Below are positions 12,001 through 24,569 of a stretch of DNA of 64,000 nt, one piece after another. Each line of letters begins with the position of its first letter. Position 1 is the first letter of the stretch. Made by a program: the position numbers and the translations under genes. This DNA is from Polytrichum commune. Taxonomy: Eukaryota > Streptophyta > Polytrichopsida > Polytrichales > Polytrichaceae. Below the pieces are notes generated by a model that was not told the origin of the DNA, searched no databases, and worked only from the letters and a program-made list of their open reading frames with translations. Location: assembly GCA_950295325.1 (NCBI GenBank), contig OX485803.1:71563554-71627553 (forward strand), written 5' to 3'.

Positions 12001-13686
12001 TTCTAAGATGGTTAGAATGGCATGAAACGGATTGGAAGGTGAGTTTTTTGAGAATTCTTTTAATCCTCTCTGGATTTGTGTAATTTGACTTTACTTGGCA
12101 ATGTCCAACAAATATCTCCAAGATAGGATACAATTTTCAAATCGATTTCCGTGGTTAAGATTATGTCCTATACTTAGTTATGTCGTGTACCATGGACATA
12201 TGGACAAAAAATAGGTGAAGGCAGTATAGTATGCTCTCGACACTGGTGGAGGAATGATAATAGATACAAAGGGCGGGCTATCAGAATGTGGTGTCTGGAG
12301 GAAGAGAGGAGTTCATACATGGCCTTCTGATATACACTATGAGATGTGAGTCAGATTTTATGCTTTAATCTCTAACCACTGTTCCAGGATCTGATCTGAT
12401 ATGTACTTTTTGTTCAACTTAATTTTCTACATGTGCAGGTTGATGGTCTATACCGGCTGATGAATGGGGACCACACTGGACCTATCAACATTGGTAACCC
12501 AGGTACTGCTCTCTCATCTTGTAAATACCAAAGCACTTTGCAGATTCCTGGAATGTGCAGTATCTTACATCTTTCCTTCCAAGGGTGCTACTATTAATCC
12601 TGTCAGAATTATCTCTCTTGTCCGTGTTCTTAGGCAGAGGAGCAGGCAGTTCAGGCTCTCCTCTTTGGAAATGGAGTGAGGGGGTTATGAGGTCACTTCT
12701 TGGCATGTGTGAAAATACTTTATGAAGTCTTTGATCTGAAAGCCTTTCTGGTTGAATGTGGGGAATTTGTTATGGGTGCAGGAGAGTTCACCATGCTAGA
12801 ACTTGCACAAGAAGTGCAAGCGGTAAAACCCCCATACTGAATACTCAAATTTTTTTAGGGAAGTGGGAAATTACAAGAAGCTGTTCGGGAGCAGTAGTCA
12901 TTGAACTCATGAACCTTAAATTCTATCTACTTCGTGAATATTGTGTCTGGTGTCCTATGCGTCTACTTAATAATTATAGTTGCCTGTGGGTGACACATAT
13001 AATGTATTTAATCCGTGTGTTAGCCAAGTACTTTGATTAGGATATGTTAAGTATGAACTCCGTTGGTGAATATATTTACAAGTTTTGGTTAGATATTTGA
13101 TGCGTCACTTGATACAGTACTATGCCTGCATGTATTCTTGCAACCCCAGGTGGTGGACCCTTCTGCTAAATTTCAGATTGTTGAGAACACTCCAGATGAT
13201 CCTCGGAAACGCAAGCCTGATATCACTAAGGCCACCACACTTCTTGGTTGGGAACCTAAGGTTCACACCTGCCCTCACTTCTCAGTAGAATGAAACACCA
13301 GAGACATCTGCTGAACAGAGACATGAATAATAAGGATGGCTGGCAATTTGAGCTTTATATTCTTCATGATGATCCTAGTGAAACTCATCCTTTCTCTTAA
13401 TTGTGCAAAGTTAGTGTGGTTGAGTAGCAATTTAAAGGCAGCAGCAGCAGCAAGTCAAATGTCTACCATCTATTTGTGTCCCAAATGATCATAATCCAAA
13501 AGTTGCTGCTAGGTTTTGTAACCATCCCAAGCAAATTTCAGCTATGACTTCTTGCTGTGCAGAGTTGATACCCCTTACAGTTTAAATTGTGTTTCTTCTC
13601 AGGTGACCTTGAAAGAGGGACTCCCGTTGATGGCAGCTGACTTCCAGGATAGACTGAAAAGCTGGAAGGCTCAGAAGCATTGCTGA
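9082..13686 (+). CDS. UXS: UDP-glucuronate decarboxylase (UDP-xylose synthase), cytosolic type
   Basis: Converts UDP-glucuronate to UDP-xylose with bound NAD+, supplying xylose for hemicellulose and pectin. Thirteen coding exons join in frame to 347 residues (Arabidopsis UXS3: about 342): 9082-9165, 9600-9686, 10130-10217, 10415-10506, 10706-10770, 10988-11076, 11205-11282, 11462-11555, 11873-11939, 12439-12502, 12782-12822, 13150-13260, 13603-13686. All introns are GT-AG. The Rossmann NAD motif GGAGFIG is at residues 37-43. TSTSEVYG is at about 143-150. The catalytic YDEGK is Y174/K178. [10 protein letters not shown] and NIGNPGEFT are also conserved. The short N-terminus (MTTHSG...PYRQSKF) lacks a membrane anchor, so this is the soluble UXS3-like class rather than the Golgi type. 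The start was chosen because exon 1 aligns with the Pro/Ser leader of plant UXS3. No damage seen; the gene looks functional. Confidence 0.95.
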
Positions 13687-15496
13687 TTGTTTTTTACTTC
13701 GAATTCAAGGTGTAGGCGTGAAGGAGACATCATTCCTGTGCATGACAACAATTCTCTTTCCTGGTTGCATTCACCTTTCTCGAGGTTTTGTGGCCAGGGA
13801 AATAAATTTGTATGTGGTAGAGGTAATGTCCACTCACCTTGTTACATTGGTGTATACCTATTATGCATCAATAGATTAGTGTTCCTCGAAAGCTCCCTTG
13901 TTCAATTCTAGACTCTGTTACAATGGAACTCCAATTTTCGAGTCAGAGTTCAGTGTAATGACTTTCCTCACCTTCTTAATACAAATTCCTCCATTATGAA
14001 AAGGATTCTTCAGATTATGTGCAATTTTGTTCTGGCTTGGGCATTAAAGGGGAATGGAGGCCTTTCTTTGTAGCCAATTGGTTGTGTTTGTTATTTGATC
14101 ACCATGCTATTGCCGGAATTCTGGTATGAAGGTTCATGACAATTGAACCCTCCCTTGACCCGGCTCACCACATGTGCGGAGCTAGTTGAATAGCCTCAGC
14201 ACTAAAGCAACAATAGTTGAGATTTTCTAGAGATTTTCAAGGTTTTGTGTGGCCGGTAAAGATACAAGTATTACAAGGTGATTCGATTGGAGGATAGGAA
14301 GCCTAATATTCTGAATGTGGAATCTGTTTCAAAATACTTAGTGATCTAAATCTGGCTTGTGCGGCAGCTGCATGTGGAAATCATCACGTCCTATAACATC
14401 TTGGTGCAAATTCAAGCTCCAGAAATCACTGATCATCTAACTTAGTCCAAATTACATGCAAGCGTTGTATGCTGTAGTTCTCTTGTAAAAAGCATACATG
14501 GTAGCAAAAGTTGAGATCCATGAATGCTCAATACTTTGAATAGGTCAACCATTGTTTTGTAGCCTGCATGACTGGATCAGTGAAAAGGGAGAAATTTGAG
14601 CCAACTTGGCTGCTATCCTTACTTCTTTATTATCAACCAATTATTCCTTGTATCTTTACTTAAGATAGTAATTTCCCTTAATTATGGGCCGGATCATTTC
14701 CTAAAGTTTTGATTCTGAACCAGTGATTTGGGAAAACGAGCCGGTTGAAATGGAACTCCAGCAGTAAGCACCTTAAACTGAGAAATTAAGGTATTTGGCA
14801 TACATGTGGCAGCTGTATGAACTCTCAAAACATATTCTTAGATAGAAAAAAATGGGACCAGCGTTATCGTAATTTTTGCCCATGAATTAGCCATGTAGTC
14901 ACCTCATGCCCCCTTTCCGCCCCCAAAACATAAGAATTAAAAAAAATTCTTATGTTTTTTGCTCAATGTACACTTCCTATCACTCTCATGTTGAGCCACA
15001 TGTCACATATTATGGGCACTCATAAACTGCAAATGAATCATATGTAAAGAATATGTGTGATTGGTGGGTGCATCCACTTTCAAATTGTGTTACATGCCTT
15101 CATGAAATTAGTTGCATGATAATGCTAATCCGATCACATTCTAAATCAAATACGATTCCGGAAGGTGAGCGACCACTTCATGATGCTAACCGCCACAATT
15201 TAAACCTTGAAGTAAGTGTTTCAATATCGGAGGTGTTGGGATAACATAAAGACACTTCTAACCTTAAAAGCTACAGCTCGTGATCACGAGTCTCATTGGA
15301 GGCTTCTTTTAAATGCTCTAACTTAACTGCAAACCTTATTATACCCAAAAGGCACATGCAAGCATCCACAATATCCATAACCACCAAAAGTTGAATCATG
15401 CATGCAACAATTACAAACTTGTGGTTACAAATTCCTCGGGATTAAAACAACACTTGCTTGAAATCCACGTGTGGTCACCTCATTCCTAACACCACA
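13687..15496. other. UXS 3' flank and intergenic DNA
   Basis: The first few hundred bases are probably the UXS 3' untranslated region; 'aataaa' occurs at about 13800. Beyond that I see no gene, only AT-rich DNA and a short 'aaaacataagaatt' inverted repeat near 14925-14960. Confidence 0.5.
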
Positions 15497-15715
15497 CACA
15501 AGCGTCCGGGGAGATTTTTGGGCATAATCGGTCAAAATCCTAGTGTTTCCAAGTCCAACCGGTTCCATGTTGCGATGTTCTTTCGGTGGTTCTTAATTAA
15601 TTCGAGGAATATCCCATAGATTCCTTTTAAATGGTTGGTAATATTCTTGGAGTTTTGAATTTCAACGGGTTGTTTCTCATAACTCAACCAATTCATATGT
15701 AACTATAGACCTTGC
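15497..15715 (-). repeat. Dispersed repeat family R1, copy 2
   Basis: Reverse-strand copy of the R1 repeat. Blocks 'tttttgggcataatcggtc', 'tagtgtttccaagtccaacc' and 'ctcataactcaaccaattc' match 25.77-25.96 kb directly and 27.41-27.60 kb inverted. Non-coding. Confidence 0.65.
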
Positions 15716-15719
15716 ACAA

Positions 15720-16235
15720 CTGGTAAAATAACTTTAGTTAATTAGATTTATTTCAATACATTTTAGGGAACAACTATAGCTAAGTAGAGGAAATTCAAAC
15801 CATTTTGAAGAACAATTATAGTCGATTAGAAAAATTGTAGACCATATTCAAGAACAACTATAGCTAACGAGAAAAGTTCCAAGTATTATTATATATTTGA
15901 AGAATTGTTTCAGTTGAGGGTCTTCAATATGTTCGGGCCACTGAGGATCAACAAGAAACGCCTTTATAGGATCACTCACAATGTTGGGCTCCGGAATAAC
16001 CTCAGTCTATGTACACCACCAACACAAATAACACACTAGTGACACTACAACAAAAATTTCATGAACAAATTGTGCTCAATTTTAGTTAACTCGGTTTTTT
16101 GGCAAACCGAATTCAGAACAACTATAGTTAACTTCATTTTTTAGCAGGTTAAATTGCAAACAACTAGAGTTACGAAAGGCAACTACTATACTTAACTAAT
16201 AATTGAATTAGTTGGTTAGTTGTCCAAGGTCTCAT
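15720..16235. repeat. Dispersed repeat family R2, copy 1
   Basis: Rich in variants of 'aactatagttaactaga'. Block A ('tagatttatttcaatacattttagggaacaac') is followed about 400 bp later by block B ('gttacgaaaggcaac' then 'ttgaattagttggttagttgtccaaggtct'). The same two blocks occur in the same order at 52.06-52.74 kb. A 'cactacaacaaaaa' sequence at 16044 resembles a CACTA-type MITE end, so elements may be nested. Confidence 0.65.
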
Positions 16236-18340
16236 AACTAGCACTTGGTTCTCCGCCGTTCGTGACCCCCACACACTTACGACAATCGGCCAAGAATGCA
16301 TTGAATGCAGTGCAGATTTTTTTTTATTGGCACTCTTTACGGTAAGGTGTTTCACCGGTTCATTTGGTAATGCCGAACCCTAATTTCCATGTTGAATCTG
16401 AGGGGTCTTGACCACTGTAAGATGGCCATGTGGCAGTTTTTCTTCTCCAGGAAAAGCCAAAGCAGGAAGCATCCTACAACAAATACAAACAATAAGGGAG
16501 ACAATTTAGAAAACATGGAATTGTCGACAAATCACCGAGCTTAGAATAGTTGACAAATTTTGAGCAATCTCTTTCAAACGCATGTTCTTTTATGGTGTCG
16601 GATCTTTGATCTACACTAGTTCCAACACCGATCAAATATGATAGGTTTTCAGTGTCCATTTAAGATAAGTGACGGGATTAGGCGCACTTACCTTTAAGAT
16701 AGATGGGTCTTAAATGGTTGTGGTGTTTTGTTTTTGTTTTTGTTTTTGTTTTTCACATTGATCCTAGTTCTCGTAGGATTCTACCTAAATATGTGATGAA
16801 TATGAGGTGATTAGTAAATCCAAATCAAGGTCGTGGTCATCTTCTTTATGATTCCTGGAGCTCATGTGAACATCTTATGTATAAGTTGTCAACTTGAAAA
16901 TCCTCAACCTGCTTGTTAATATAAACGAATAGTTCCTCGTCCTGAATTATATTGACTATTGAGTTCACATTACTTAAACATCACATGTGTCTCTTCAATG
17001 TCCATGATTATATCCACACACGTAATTCCACACCATTTTCAAACATAGGTAGGTGTCCGGTGTCTAATTAAGATAAGTAACCAGATTAAGTCCCACTTTT
17101 TCTTTTCTTTCAACTATCTTAGTTCTCATAGAATAATAAAACATGTGAAGTAACACGAGATGATTAGCAAATCCAAATTTGACACCGTAACTCATGATCA
17201 ATGATGATCGTCTTTCTTCTTAAACAATTACATAGGTCCATCCCCAACTTCCCCCCCCCCCCAAACACACACACAAAAGAGAAGGAAGATAAAATAATGT
17301 TGACCATGTCAATATATTGAGCGCAAGATAGTTAACAAATGTTGGAGACGTATACATCCAATCTCTTTCAAACACGTGTCATTTTGGTGTTCGTGATTAG
17401 ATCCACACGGCTAACCCACACTATTTTCAATATAGGTGATTGGTGTGTGATGTGTGGTGTCGACTAAGATAAGCAACTCAATTAGGGTCCGGCGACCCTT
17501 TAATTGTGCGATTTGTTCCATTCGCATTCCTCGTAACATGGGTTTCGGAACACATAGAATCTCTATCTGCTCAATATACTGCCACGTGGGCACTGCCCCT
17601 CAAATTCTCCAAGCATTGTATGAATAAAAATTCTCGAGAATCCACACAACCGGCTCGATACGTGAGTCGGGGTTTTGCTTTACGAATGTGTTCCGCGTAG
17701 AAATGAAAGGTGTTGGATGAACTAAAAAATGCAATAAAAGCAATGTGGGGAGGTGAAGATTTTGTGTTGATTGGGCGTGTTCCCATGTTTGTCGTTGATC
17801 CATTAGATTCTAGATAAGAGTGCCTGTTGGGTGTCGGTTTCTCATGAAGATAACAAAAGCAAGCAGGCATGCAACCACGTTTTGGTTGCAAACTGGAATG
17901 TGGAGGGCCGTGACCATGGGGCCGCTACACTAAATATCGTAACTAGTGTCACTGATTCTATTTGTCTTGCTCAATAATAAACAAACACTGCCCGTGTAGT
18001 GTGTCACCAACACTAAATATAAGCTTAACATTATTTGTCAATCCATTTGGTTTTTTTTGGCATAAGAGAGTTACGATGTCGCAAACAATGTTGCCTACAA
18101 AGTGATTTTTTTATCCAAATGTCAATCTTCCATTACAATATCTCATTACGGAAATGTTAGGATGTAGAAAATACCAACCCTTGTGCCGATGATTGGCATT
18201 TGGATGAACTAAAAGTAAGTTGGGATGACAATATTCGTAAACATATTTCAAAGAAGTATCATTAGAAACGTTACCATGGTGACAATATTTAGTTTAGATT
18301 TCCATGCAACCCACTAAACACTTGGAAAGTAACAATAGCT
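16236..18340. other. Intergenic, simple repeats, no gene recognised
   Basis: Contains a (TTTTTG)n tract near 16728-16755, a C-run near 17251-17260 and recurring 'gtgtcgactaagataagcaa' phrases (16670, 17060, 17460), suggesting an old tandem or dispersed repeat. The frames at 17506-17891 overlap on both strands and show no domain. Confidence 0.5.
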
Positions 18341-18342
18341 AG

Positions 18343-19260
18343 TTGGCAGATACAAACCCTACTCCACCGGATTTCATCTACATTTGTCCTCATTCCCATC
18401 AGAGTCTAGTGGACGAACAACATACACAAAAAGTCTCTTCCCTTAGTCGTCACCTCCGTAGTGGCACCATCTCGATCGAGGCCTCTCAACAGGCATCTGA
18501 TCGTATGAATAGCTATGGTGTTTGGAACCCGTCGTAGATGTGTTGTGGTGGACAAGACGGTTCTGTACGAGAAATTCATCAAGAGCTTCACGAGAATCAA
18601 TCGACCCAACAATTTCCAGGCAGAAATGCAAATGTTCGATTGAGAGATGAAGATGAAGATGAAGATTCAAGGGGCCCTCGGCAATCGTCATAGGAATTTC
18701 TCCGGCGTTCGAAACCGTCGTAAAATGTGTTGGTGGACAAAGAGTCATGAGACAGTTCCGGACGAGAATCTCGTCAAGACCTGGACGAGAAGAATCGACA
18801 CAACGATTCCACTCCCATTCCATGCGTGACGAGGTTTTTAAAAATAAAACCCTGACAATCCTGTTCCACGTAGAAACGCAAGTGTTCGACGACGGACAGG
18901 TGAAGATTCTGCGTCGATTGGTCGTCGTCTCCGAAGGAGTGTCTCCAAGCACGGAGAGCGAGCTGGCTGGCTACGTCGACGGCTATGGCGAAAAGGGCCG
19001 TTTTCTTGCTCCAAGTGGCCCCGCACCATTGCCCCCCAGTAGCTTAGCCTGCGGTCCATGCCTCGCCATTCCGCTCCTACGTCACTCCGACAGGATCATC
19101 GCAACTTTTCCCGCACACTCGCATCGTGAAGTGACAGTAGGGTTTGCTTCTTTAGGTGTGTGTGTGGGGCCTTCGCGCATGAGTTTGCGTGGGGTGTGGT
19201 CACGCTTTAAGAACCTCTACACTTCGAGCGTTGCAGCCGTGTCGCCTTAACCTAGTGTTA
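18343..19260. repeat. Diverged tandem duplication upstream of the HRGP-family gene
   Basis: A unit of about 175 bp near 18525-18650 recurs near 18703-18890. Shared landmarks are 'ccgtcgta', 'tgtgttg-tggacaa', 'acgagaa...tcatcaaga' or 'tcgtcaaga', 'cgagaa-aatcgac' and 'caa-tgttcga'. The region is more GC-rich than its surroundings. It could be a promoter or leader of the gene starting near 21.4 kb. Frames on both strands (for example 18747-19250) look like artefacts of GC content. Confidence 0.5.
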
Positions 19261-20530
19261 GTGCAAGCTCAAATGGCCGTTGAGGAGGTTGAAACAGAGG
19301 GGGTTGAGTTAGCTCTGTGAATAAGCGCTTTGGAGCTTCTTCTCTTTGTCTTCGGAAGGACGAAGTGTTGTACACATGATGTTATGCTTATGTTTTGTGT
19401 TGTGAGGTGTGGGGTGGGCATGGCGACGATGGTATGCAGAATGTAGGGAAGGTAGAGGTGATGTCTTGTGTTATGGTCCCATTGTCGTCCTATTCTTGCA
19501 CTTCTTGATTCTGGGCACAGAGAGGATATCAAGTTGAATGTGCCACGACTCGTGTGTACACCTCTTTTGAAGAGAGAAGTGAAGCTTATTATGCACATGG
19601 ATGGGTATGGAGAGAGTGGAGGGTGCACCATGATGTAAGCATTTTGTAGTACTGCTCAATTTAACACGCAGACATACTCTCTTTCTCTCTCTCTCTCTCA
19701 CAGACACACACAAACACACGCACATTCATCGTCACAAGAAGGGTGAGGGTGAGGGCTAGTTAGTGGAGTTTTCTCCACCTTGCAGTTCTGGAGAGTCCCT
19801 GTTATGCTAAGGCCAGCTCAATTGGTGGCGCTGAGGATAAGGCGAAGGAGGAGGATGTTAAATTTAGCATCCCAGAGGGGGTTGGGGAAAGCTTGAAGTT
19901 TAGATCTCCCAACGTACCGGCCCTCCATCTCTTCTTCTTCTTCACCTTCTGCACTGGGCTCATATGCATAAGTAATTTCCACTATGCAACATTGTTGAGC
20001 TCCGAAGCTCAGAGAATGGTCACCGGAGGGAGGGATCTTAGTGAGTAGATGAAAGCTTACAGGAAGTATGGGTAATGTGGGTCTCTGAATCCATGCGTAG
20101 TGTGTGATCCTGAGCTAATGTAGCCAAGGTGCCATCTCCTGTCTCGCAGACATGGTTATTGCCAGACATCAAGGAGTACCGGTAGTAGAAGTAGTAGTAG
20201 TGCTTTCAAGCGTTGTTGGGGTAATTCGCGGCCTGAGGCACAATTTGCGAGCGGGGGAGTACCAGGTAGAAGCTGACATGCTGTTGATAAGACCGCAAAG
20301 CTGAATCCGAGAAGCAGCCAGATGCCTGAAGGAAGGAAGGTTGGATTCTAGGTCGCTTTCGCAATTGACGCTGCAAAGGAAGAGAGTTTGCCGTCTTTCT
20401 ACTGCTTCCGAGGTATGTATGTGTATCATGTCGGACCCATCTCCTCGTTTCGGTTCTTGGTATCTGTGATGTGTTAGGAGCGACATTGCTTGATGCAGAT
20501 ACCTGCTCATGGGCATTTGTGGCATTTAGC
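19261..20530 (+). other. Possible leader or upstream exon region of the HRGP-family gene
   Basis: Contains a CT-rich microsatellite (about 19677-19702) followed by a CA-rich stretch. At about 19792-20048 there is an open stretch (YAKASSIGGAEDKAK..., then a hydrophobic FFFFTFCTGLICI segment and a stop) preceded by the acceptor-like 'ccaccttgcag'. I cannot connect it to a known protein or to the downstream gene. The family's expected short first coding exon was not found here. Confidence 0.3.
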
Positions 20531-20533
20531 CGA

Positions 20534-20812
20534 ATCCTTGAAGACTTTACGATCCTGGCCCCTAGATGAAGCGGCGTTTTTTCTCTCATCATTTCTGCGG
20601 TGCCGTAACTGTCAATGCTAACACCGACCATGGGTATACACGACCTTCGATTTTAGGGAAACCGACTTCAGCAAATCCTCCAAGACTTTACGATCCTGGC
20701 CCCTAGCTGAAGAGGCATATTTGGATTTGCTCTCATCCTTTCTACGGTGCCGTAGTTCTCAATGTGAACACCGACCATGTGTATACATGACCTTCGACTC
20801 TACGGAAACATC
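20534..20812. repeat. Tandem duplication, unit about 141 bp (two copies)
   Basis: Copy 1 starts at about 20534 and copy 2 at about 20675. Both contain 'agactttacgatcctggcc', 'ctag-tgaag-ggc', 'acggtgccgta' or 'gcggtgccgta', 'aacaccgaccatg' and 'cgaccttcga'. Non-coding; it lies in the region upstream of the HRGP-family gene. Confidence 0.85.
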
Positions 20813-21036
20813 AAGTCAAAACTGGATCACACACCACGGTTTTACTATTGTTAGTTTGATATCTTACGTCTAAGTCTGGCACTGTCCTGAAGTTTAGGTT
20901 ACTCTGTCCTCAGTCGAACGTAACAATGGATTGCAGGTGTCGCCCCATTCATTTCTACCCTAAACGGGTCGTTCAAGGGTATGGAAGAAATGTTGCCGAC
21001 CTTCCTTGCAATGGGATACTTATGGTGTGTTTTCCT

Positions 21037-21370
21037 CATTTGGGCATGTAATGAGAAAAGGTAGACTTAAAGCAGGGCAATGTGGTGTATATCACAATGG
21101 TCTTCACAGACATGGATGACCATTGTCCCGGTTCCTCCTTCAGAATATGGTTTGGCTGAACCTAGTAGCTCCCTAGCACATGTGCAGTGTGTCAAATATA
21201 TCCCATTTGGGCATGGAATGAGGTGAGGTAGACTTAAGCAGGGCAATTTGGTATATATCACAATGGTCATCACAAACTTGGATGACCAATTTGTCCCAGT
21301 TCCTTCCTTCAGAAAATGGGTTGGTTGAAACCAGTAGCTCCCTAGCACATACGCCTTGTGTCAAATATAT
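21037..21370. repeat. Tandem duplication, unit about 167 bp, ending 46 bp before the HRGP-family exon
   Basis: Units 21037-21203 and 21204-21370 share 'catttgggcatg-aatgag', 'gtagactta', 'gcagggcaat', 'atatcacaatggtc', 'gtagctccctagcacat' and 'gtgtcaaatatat'. If the gene has an upstream exon, the duplication lies in the intron next to the splice acceptor. Confidence 0.85.
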
Positions 21371-21415
21371 TTTAGAAATCTAATAATCTTTGCTGCTGAT
21401 TGTGATGAGAAACAG

Positions 21416-23671
21416 ATGGCTCGGGGAGGGTGCTGTGGGAATGGACTGTTCTGCCTGGGATCCCTGTCACGGAAGAACAAGAAACGGATAGTTCCTGCCA
21501 CAAGACTGCATGATGGAACCGCTCAGCCTTCTGACCCTCAGGGTCAATTTGCATTTCTTCTTGCACCCCCTTCGTCTCCGGCCTCTTACCAAAATTCCAT
21601 GGTGCCATCATCTGTCCAGTCTCCTTATTATCCTCCAGTGTGCCCCAACCCACCAGGCAGCGGATCCAGAATCCCTCTTGAAACTCAATCCAACATGTTT
21701 GCTGTGGGGCCTTACGCCCATGAAACAGCACTCGTTTCGCCACCAGTGTTCTCGACTTTCACGACTGCCCCCTCGACTGCACCGTTCACTCCACCACCAG
21801 AACTTGCAGCTCAATTTACTACTCCTTCCTCTCCTGATGTCCCATTTGCAAAACTACTTGCATCATCTCTTAACGAGCAGCGATCCACAAAACGGGAACA
21901 AGAGGTCCAACACTCTGCCTCCCCATTTGCATCACCGGATTATTACCACACACAGCAAGATGACTTACAGGTTGCATACCAATTGTACCCTGGTAGTCCT
22001 CTTGGTAGGTTAATTTCTCCTGCTGGCGATACTGGTGCGTCAACCCCGTTTGCAGCAGGGGGCACCACAGGCACAACCACACCTTACCCAGAGGCTGCTG
22101 ACAATCCCACACCTTTGACTGTACTCCCGGCAGTCGTGAGCACCCTGCCCAACCTTGAACACCATCTTGCTGAGAGCCTTCACCAAAGGAGTATTCTTGA
22201 CTCACAATGTGGGCCAGGGGATCCCATGAATGATAGTGGTCGGGAGCGTGATGGTAGCTTCAATGGTCACACAAGATACCATGGAAGCTTGGTGCAGGAT
22301 CGAAATGGGGGCCCAGATCCACACTCTAACTCGTATGGAAACGAGCGATATAGCGGAAGCCTGAGTGGGCTGAACGAGGTGTTGGAGGGCCGAAATGGAT
22401 TCTCCAAGATGACAAAGGAGAAGTCGCTACGATACTCCAAACTGAAGAATGAAGAAAATGAGATGGAGGATGACATGCGGGACGAGGATTTACTTGAAAT
22501 TCCCATGCTGCTGAGCTCCAAAAAATCTCAGCATGATTCCAGGGCGTTGATGCCACCTAGCCATGGTAGCAAGGCGGGTTCGGATGCGTTAAAAGATTGG
22601 GATCCCATTTTGGAGTATGCGTGTAGTTTGCTAGAAGGAACTGGGTCAAATGGTCGGGGAGTGATAGGATGGGGACCAGTGGACACTTCACTTTCACGAG
22701 AATCAGAGTCCTCTGGTGGGGTAGAAGCCCTGACTGATGACAGTGATGGTAACACCTTTAGAGTAAATCCCTTATACAAAAGTGTACAGGAGGAAAAGGG
22801 TGGCAGTGATGGATCCCAGGAAACAGCAGCTGCGGAATCTGTAGCTGAGGCACAGGGAAAGCAGCAGCATGAGTCTGAACATGAGACCGGGGACCATGGT
22901 AAGGATCATCCTGTCCGTGTTTGTTGCTTTACCCTCAATACAAATCCATCGTTAGGTAGCTTCAGTAAGGCTCCTTCCCACTCAGTAATCAACAGAAGTC
23001 TTGTGTTTTTCTGGATCATTGAGAGAATTAGAGTCCATTTCACTGCTGGAAAGTAATGAAGTGTAGTGTTTGGAAATGTTCACTTCTAGGAGTGTACACA
23101 CTGTCAACACATCTCTAAACACATTGTCATGATGTACAGGGTGTTGTTCAAGATGCGAAGTGCTTGTAACACAATGTGAACAGTTATCAGTAGCGTTGAA
23201 GCGGGCAGAAGAGAAACAGCTGCAGAAAGAGCGGCTTGCTGACGAACGAGAACAGCAAATAAAGCACCTTATCCAGCTGTTGCAATCAGGGGTAAACTTC
23301 CTCTTTTACCTTTTTAGCGAACTTGCTTCATGGAGTCATGGCATGTCCTTTCTAGCTCTATCACATTAATATTTGGCTTTATTGTATTGTATTTGCCTGT
23401 TATATTCCCATGTGGGGTGGTGCATTGTGAGAGCCTTGTACTGTAATACATTTCAAGATAAGATTGTGGATGTTATAGTTGACCCTGGATGAGGAACTGC
23501 AAGGAATATCTACAATCAAGCTATGAAATGGAGTTGTTCTCACTGGCTTGAAGGTTTTAAAGAACAGTTTGTTTGTGATGGGCTTTGCAGGGCTTACAGG
23601 GATTTGAAGGGGATTTTTCGAGGTCTGGCAACACAGCCAGCAGGGACACCAGGGTCAAAGAAATTCCTTGA
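21416..23671 (+). CDS. Hydroxyproline-rich-glycoprotein-family protein (At5g52430-like) with a C-terminal coiled coil
   Basis: Three exons join in frame: 21416-22898, 23140-23291 and 23591-23671 (571 residues). Blocks match the plant family typified by At5g52430: FLLAPPSSPAS, FAVGPYAHET, PPVFSTFTTAPSTAP and FTPPPELAAQFTTPSSPDVP, then LISP. The name is historical; function is not established. The N-terminus is Cys/basic (ARGGCCGNG, then SRKNKKR). The Gly/Ser/acidic middle is poorly conserved. Exons 2-3 add a Cys-rich turn and a helix of about 45 residues (QLSVALKRAEEKQLQKERLADEREQQIKHLIQLL, described here by its heptad pattern), likely a coiled coil. In Arabidopsis a short first exon precedes this point; I could not find it, so 21416 is a conservative start. 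An in-frame ATG exists upstream at 21356, but it lies in the local tandem duplication. Splice sites (22899 GT, 23138 AG, 23292 GT, 23589 AG) were chosen by frame. Confidence 0.75.
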
Positions 23672-24561
23672 TTGCTTCTTAGAAATGTTTTGGGTCTATT
23701 TCAACCTGCTTTTTCATGATTCTTATCTACCGGTCAGAAGGATGATTCCTTTACACATAGACAATACATGCAACACTAATAACTAGGACACCCATAGAAT
23801 GGTGCCATGGAACACGGTAGTTTCTCACTCGGGTGTCTCGAACCTGTTGAACAACTATGGCACTCGGATTACCAATTCTCACCATGTTCCCCACATATTG
23901 TGATGTATTTCTTGGTGAAGGCTAGAAGCTTGGTCTTCTGTAGTTGGTTCCAGCGAAGTTCCCCTTTCCCATCGTTTTCTCAGCTCACAACTTCAGTTGC
24001 TAGGCAAATTTGTCATCGCAATCATGTAGGTTTTTCTTGTCAGTATGTATACTTTATTTCTCTTTATAAGCTGGGATCACCTCTCAGCACAACAGTTTGT
24101 CATTTTTTCGCCACTGTTTGTGTCATTCATATCACTTCTAAGCATTCTTCACATCCAGGGATTGATTTGACCCCATCATTGCCCTCACTTGCAACTTTGT
24201 AATTTTATATATTTGGATAAGACAGTCTTGGTGCTTTACTTGCTTTTTCTTCATATTTTCACCGACTATGCAGGTAGATCTAAAGTCCTACATTTGATAG
24301 GCCAACAAAAATAGGTGGTGGGGGCAAGTGGGGCAAGGTATTGATGGGGCTATGCCAAGTTTCAACTATCCAGATTGGTGATTGGTGTGGAGTAAGTTCC
24401 TATTATTGTCATTATTCAAGTTTGCGCACTTTATCCAGAATTCCTAAATTAGGGCGCAAGATCTGCTCTCAACTGATTGAGTCTACGATTGGCACTTTTG
24501 TGATCCTCAAATTAAATTAAGTTTTGAAATCCTCCGAAACAAACTTTTCCAGGTGTGCAAC
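23672..24561. other. 3' flank of the HRGP-family gene and intergenic DNA
   Basis: Probably 3' untranslated region followed by spacer. The frame at 23807-24202 has no recognisable domain. No other feature seen. Confidence 0.45.
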
Positions 24562-24569
24562 ACTGCAAC
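24562..24569. repeat. 8-bp target-site duplication (left) of the hAT element
   Basis: ACTGCAAC directly precedes the left terminal inverted repeat. The identical octamer follows the right terminus at 25673-25680. Eight base pairs is the hAT-superfamily signature. Confidence 0.95.

Noticed and set aside
18747..19250. 167-codon frame upstream of the HRGP-family gene
   Set aside because: Overlaps equally long frames on the other strand, spans a tandem duplication and has no recognisable domain.
19792..20048. Possible exon (YAKASSIGGAEDKAK...)
   Set aside because: Has an acceptor-like sequence before it and reads like protein, but no partner exon, donor or homologue could be found; kept only as a low-confidence note.
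21356..23056. Single 566-codon frame taken as the complete HRGP-family gene
   Set aside because: The last 50 codons run past a good donor (22899) into low-quality sequence, whereas splicing to 23140 and 23591 restores a charged coiled coil and a clean stop. The first 20 codons fall in the local tandem duplication.
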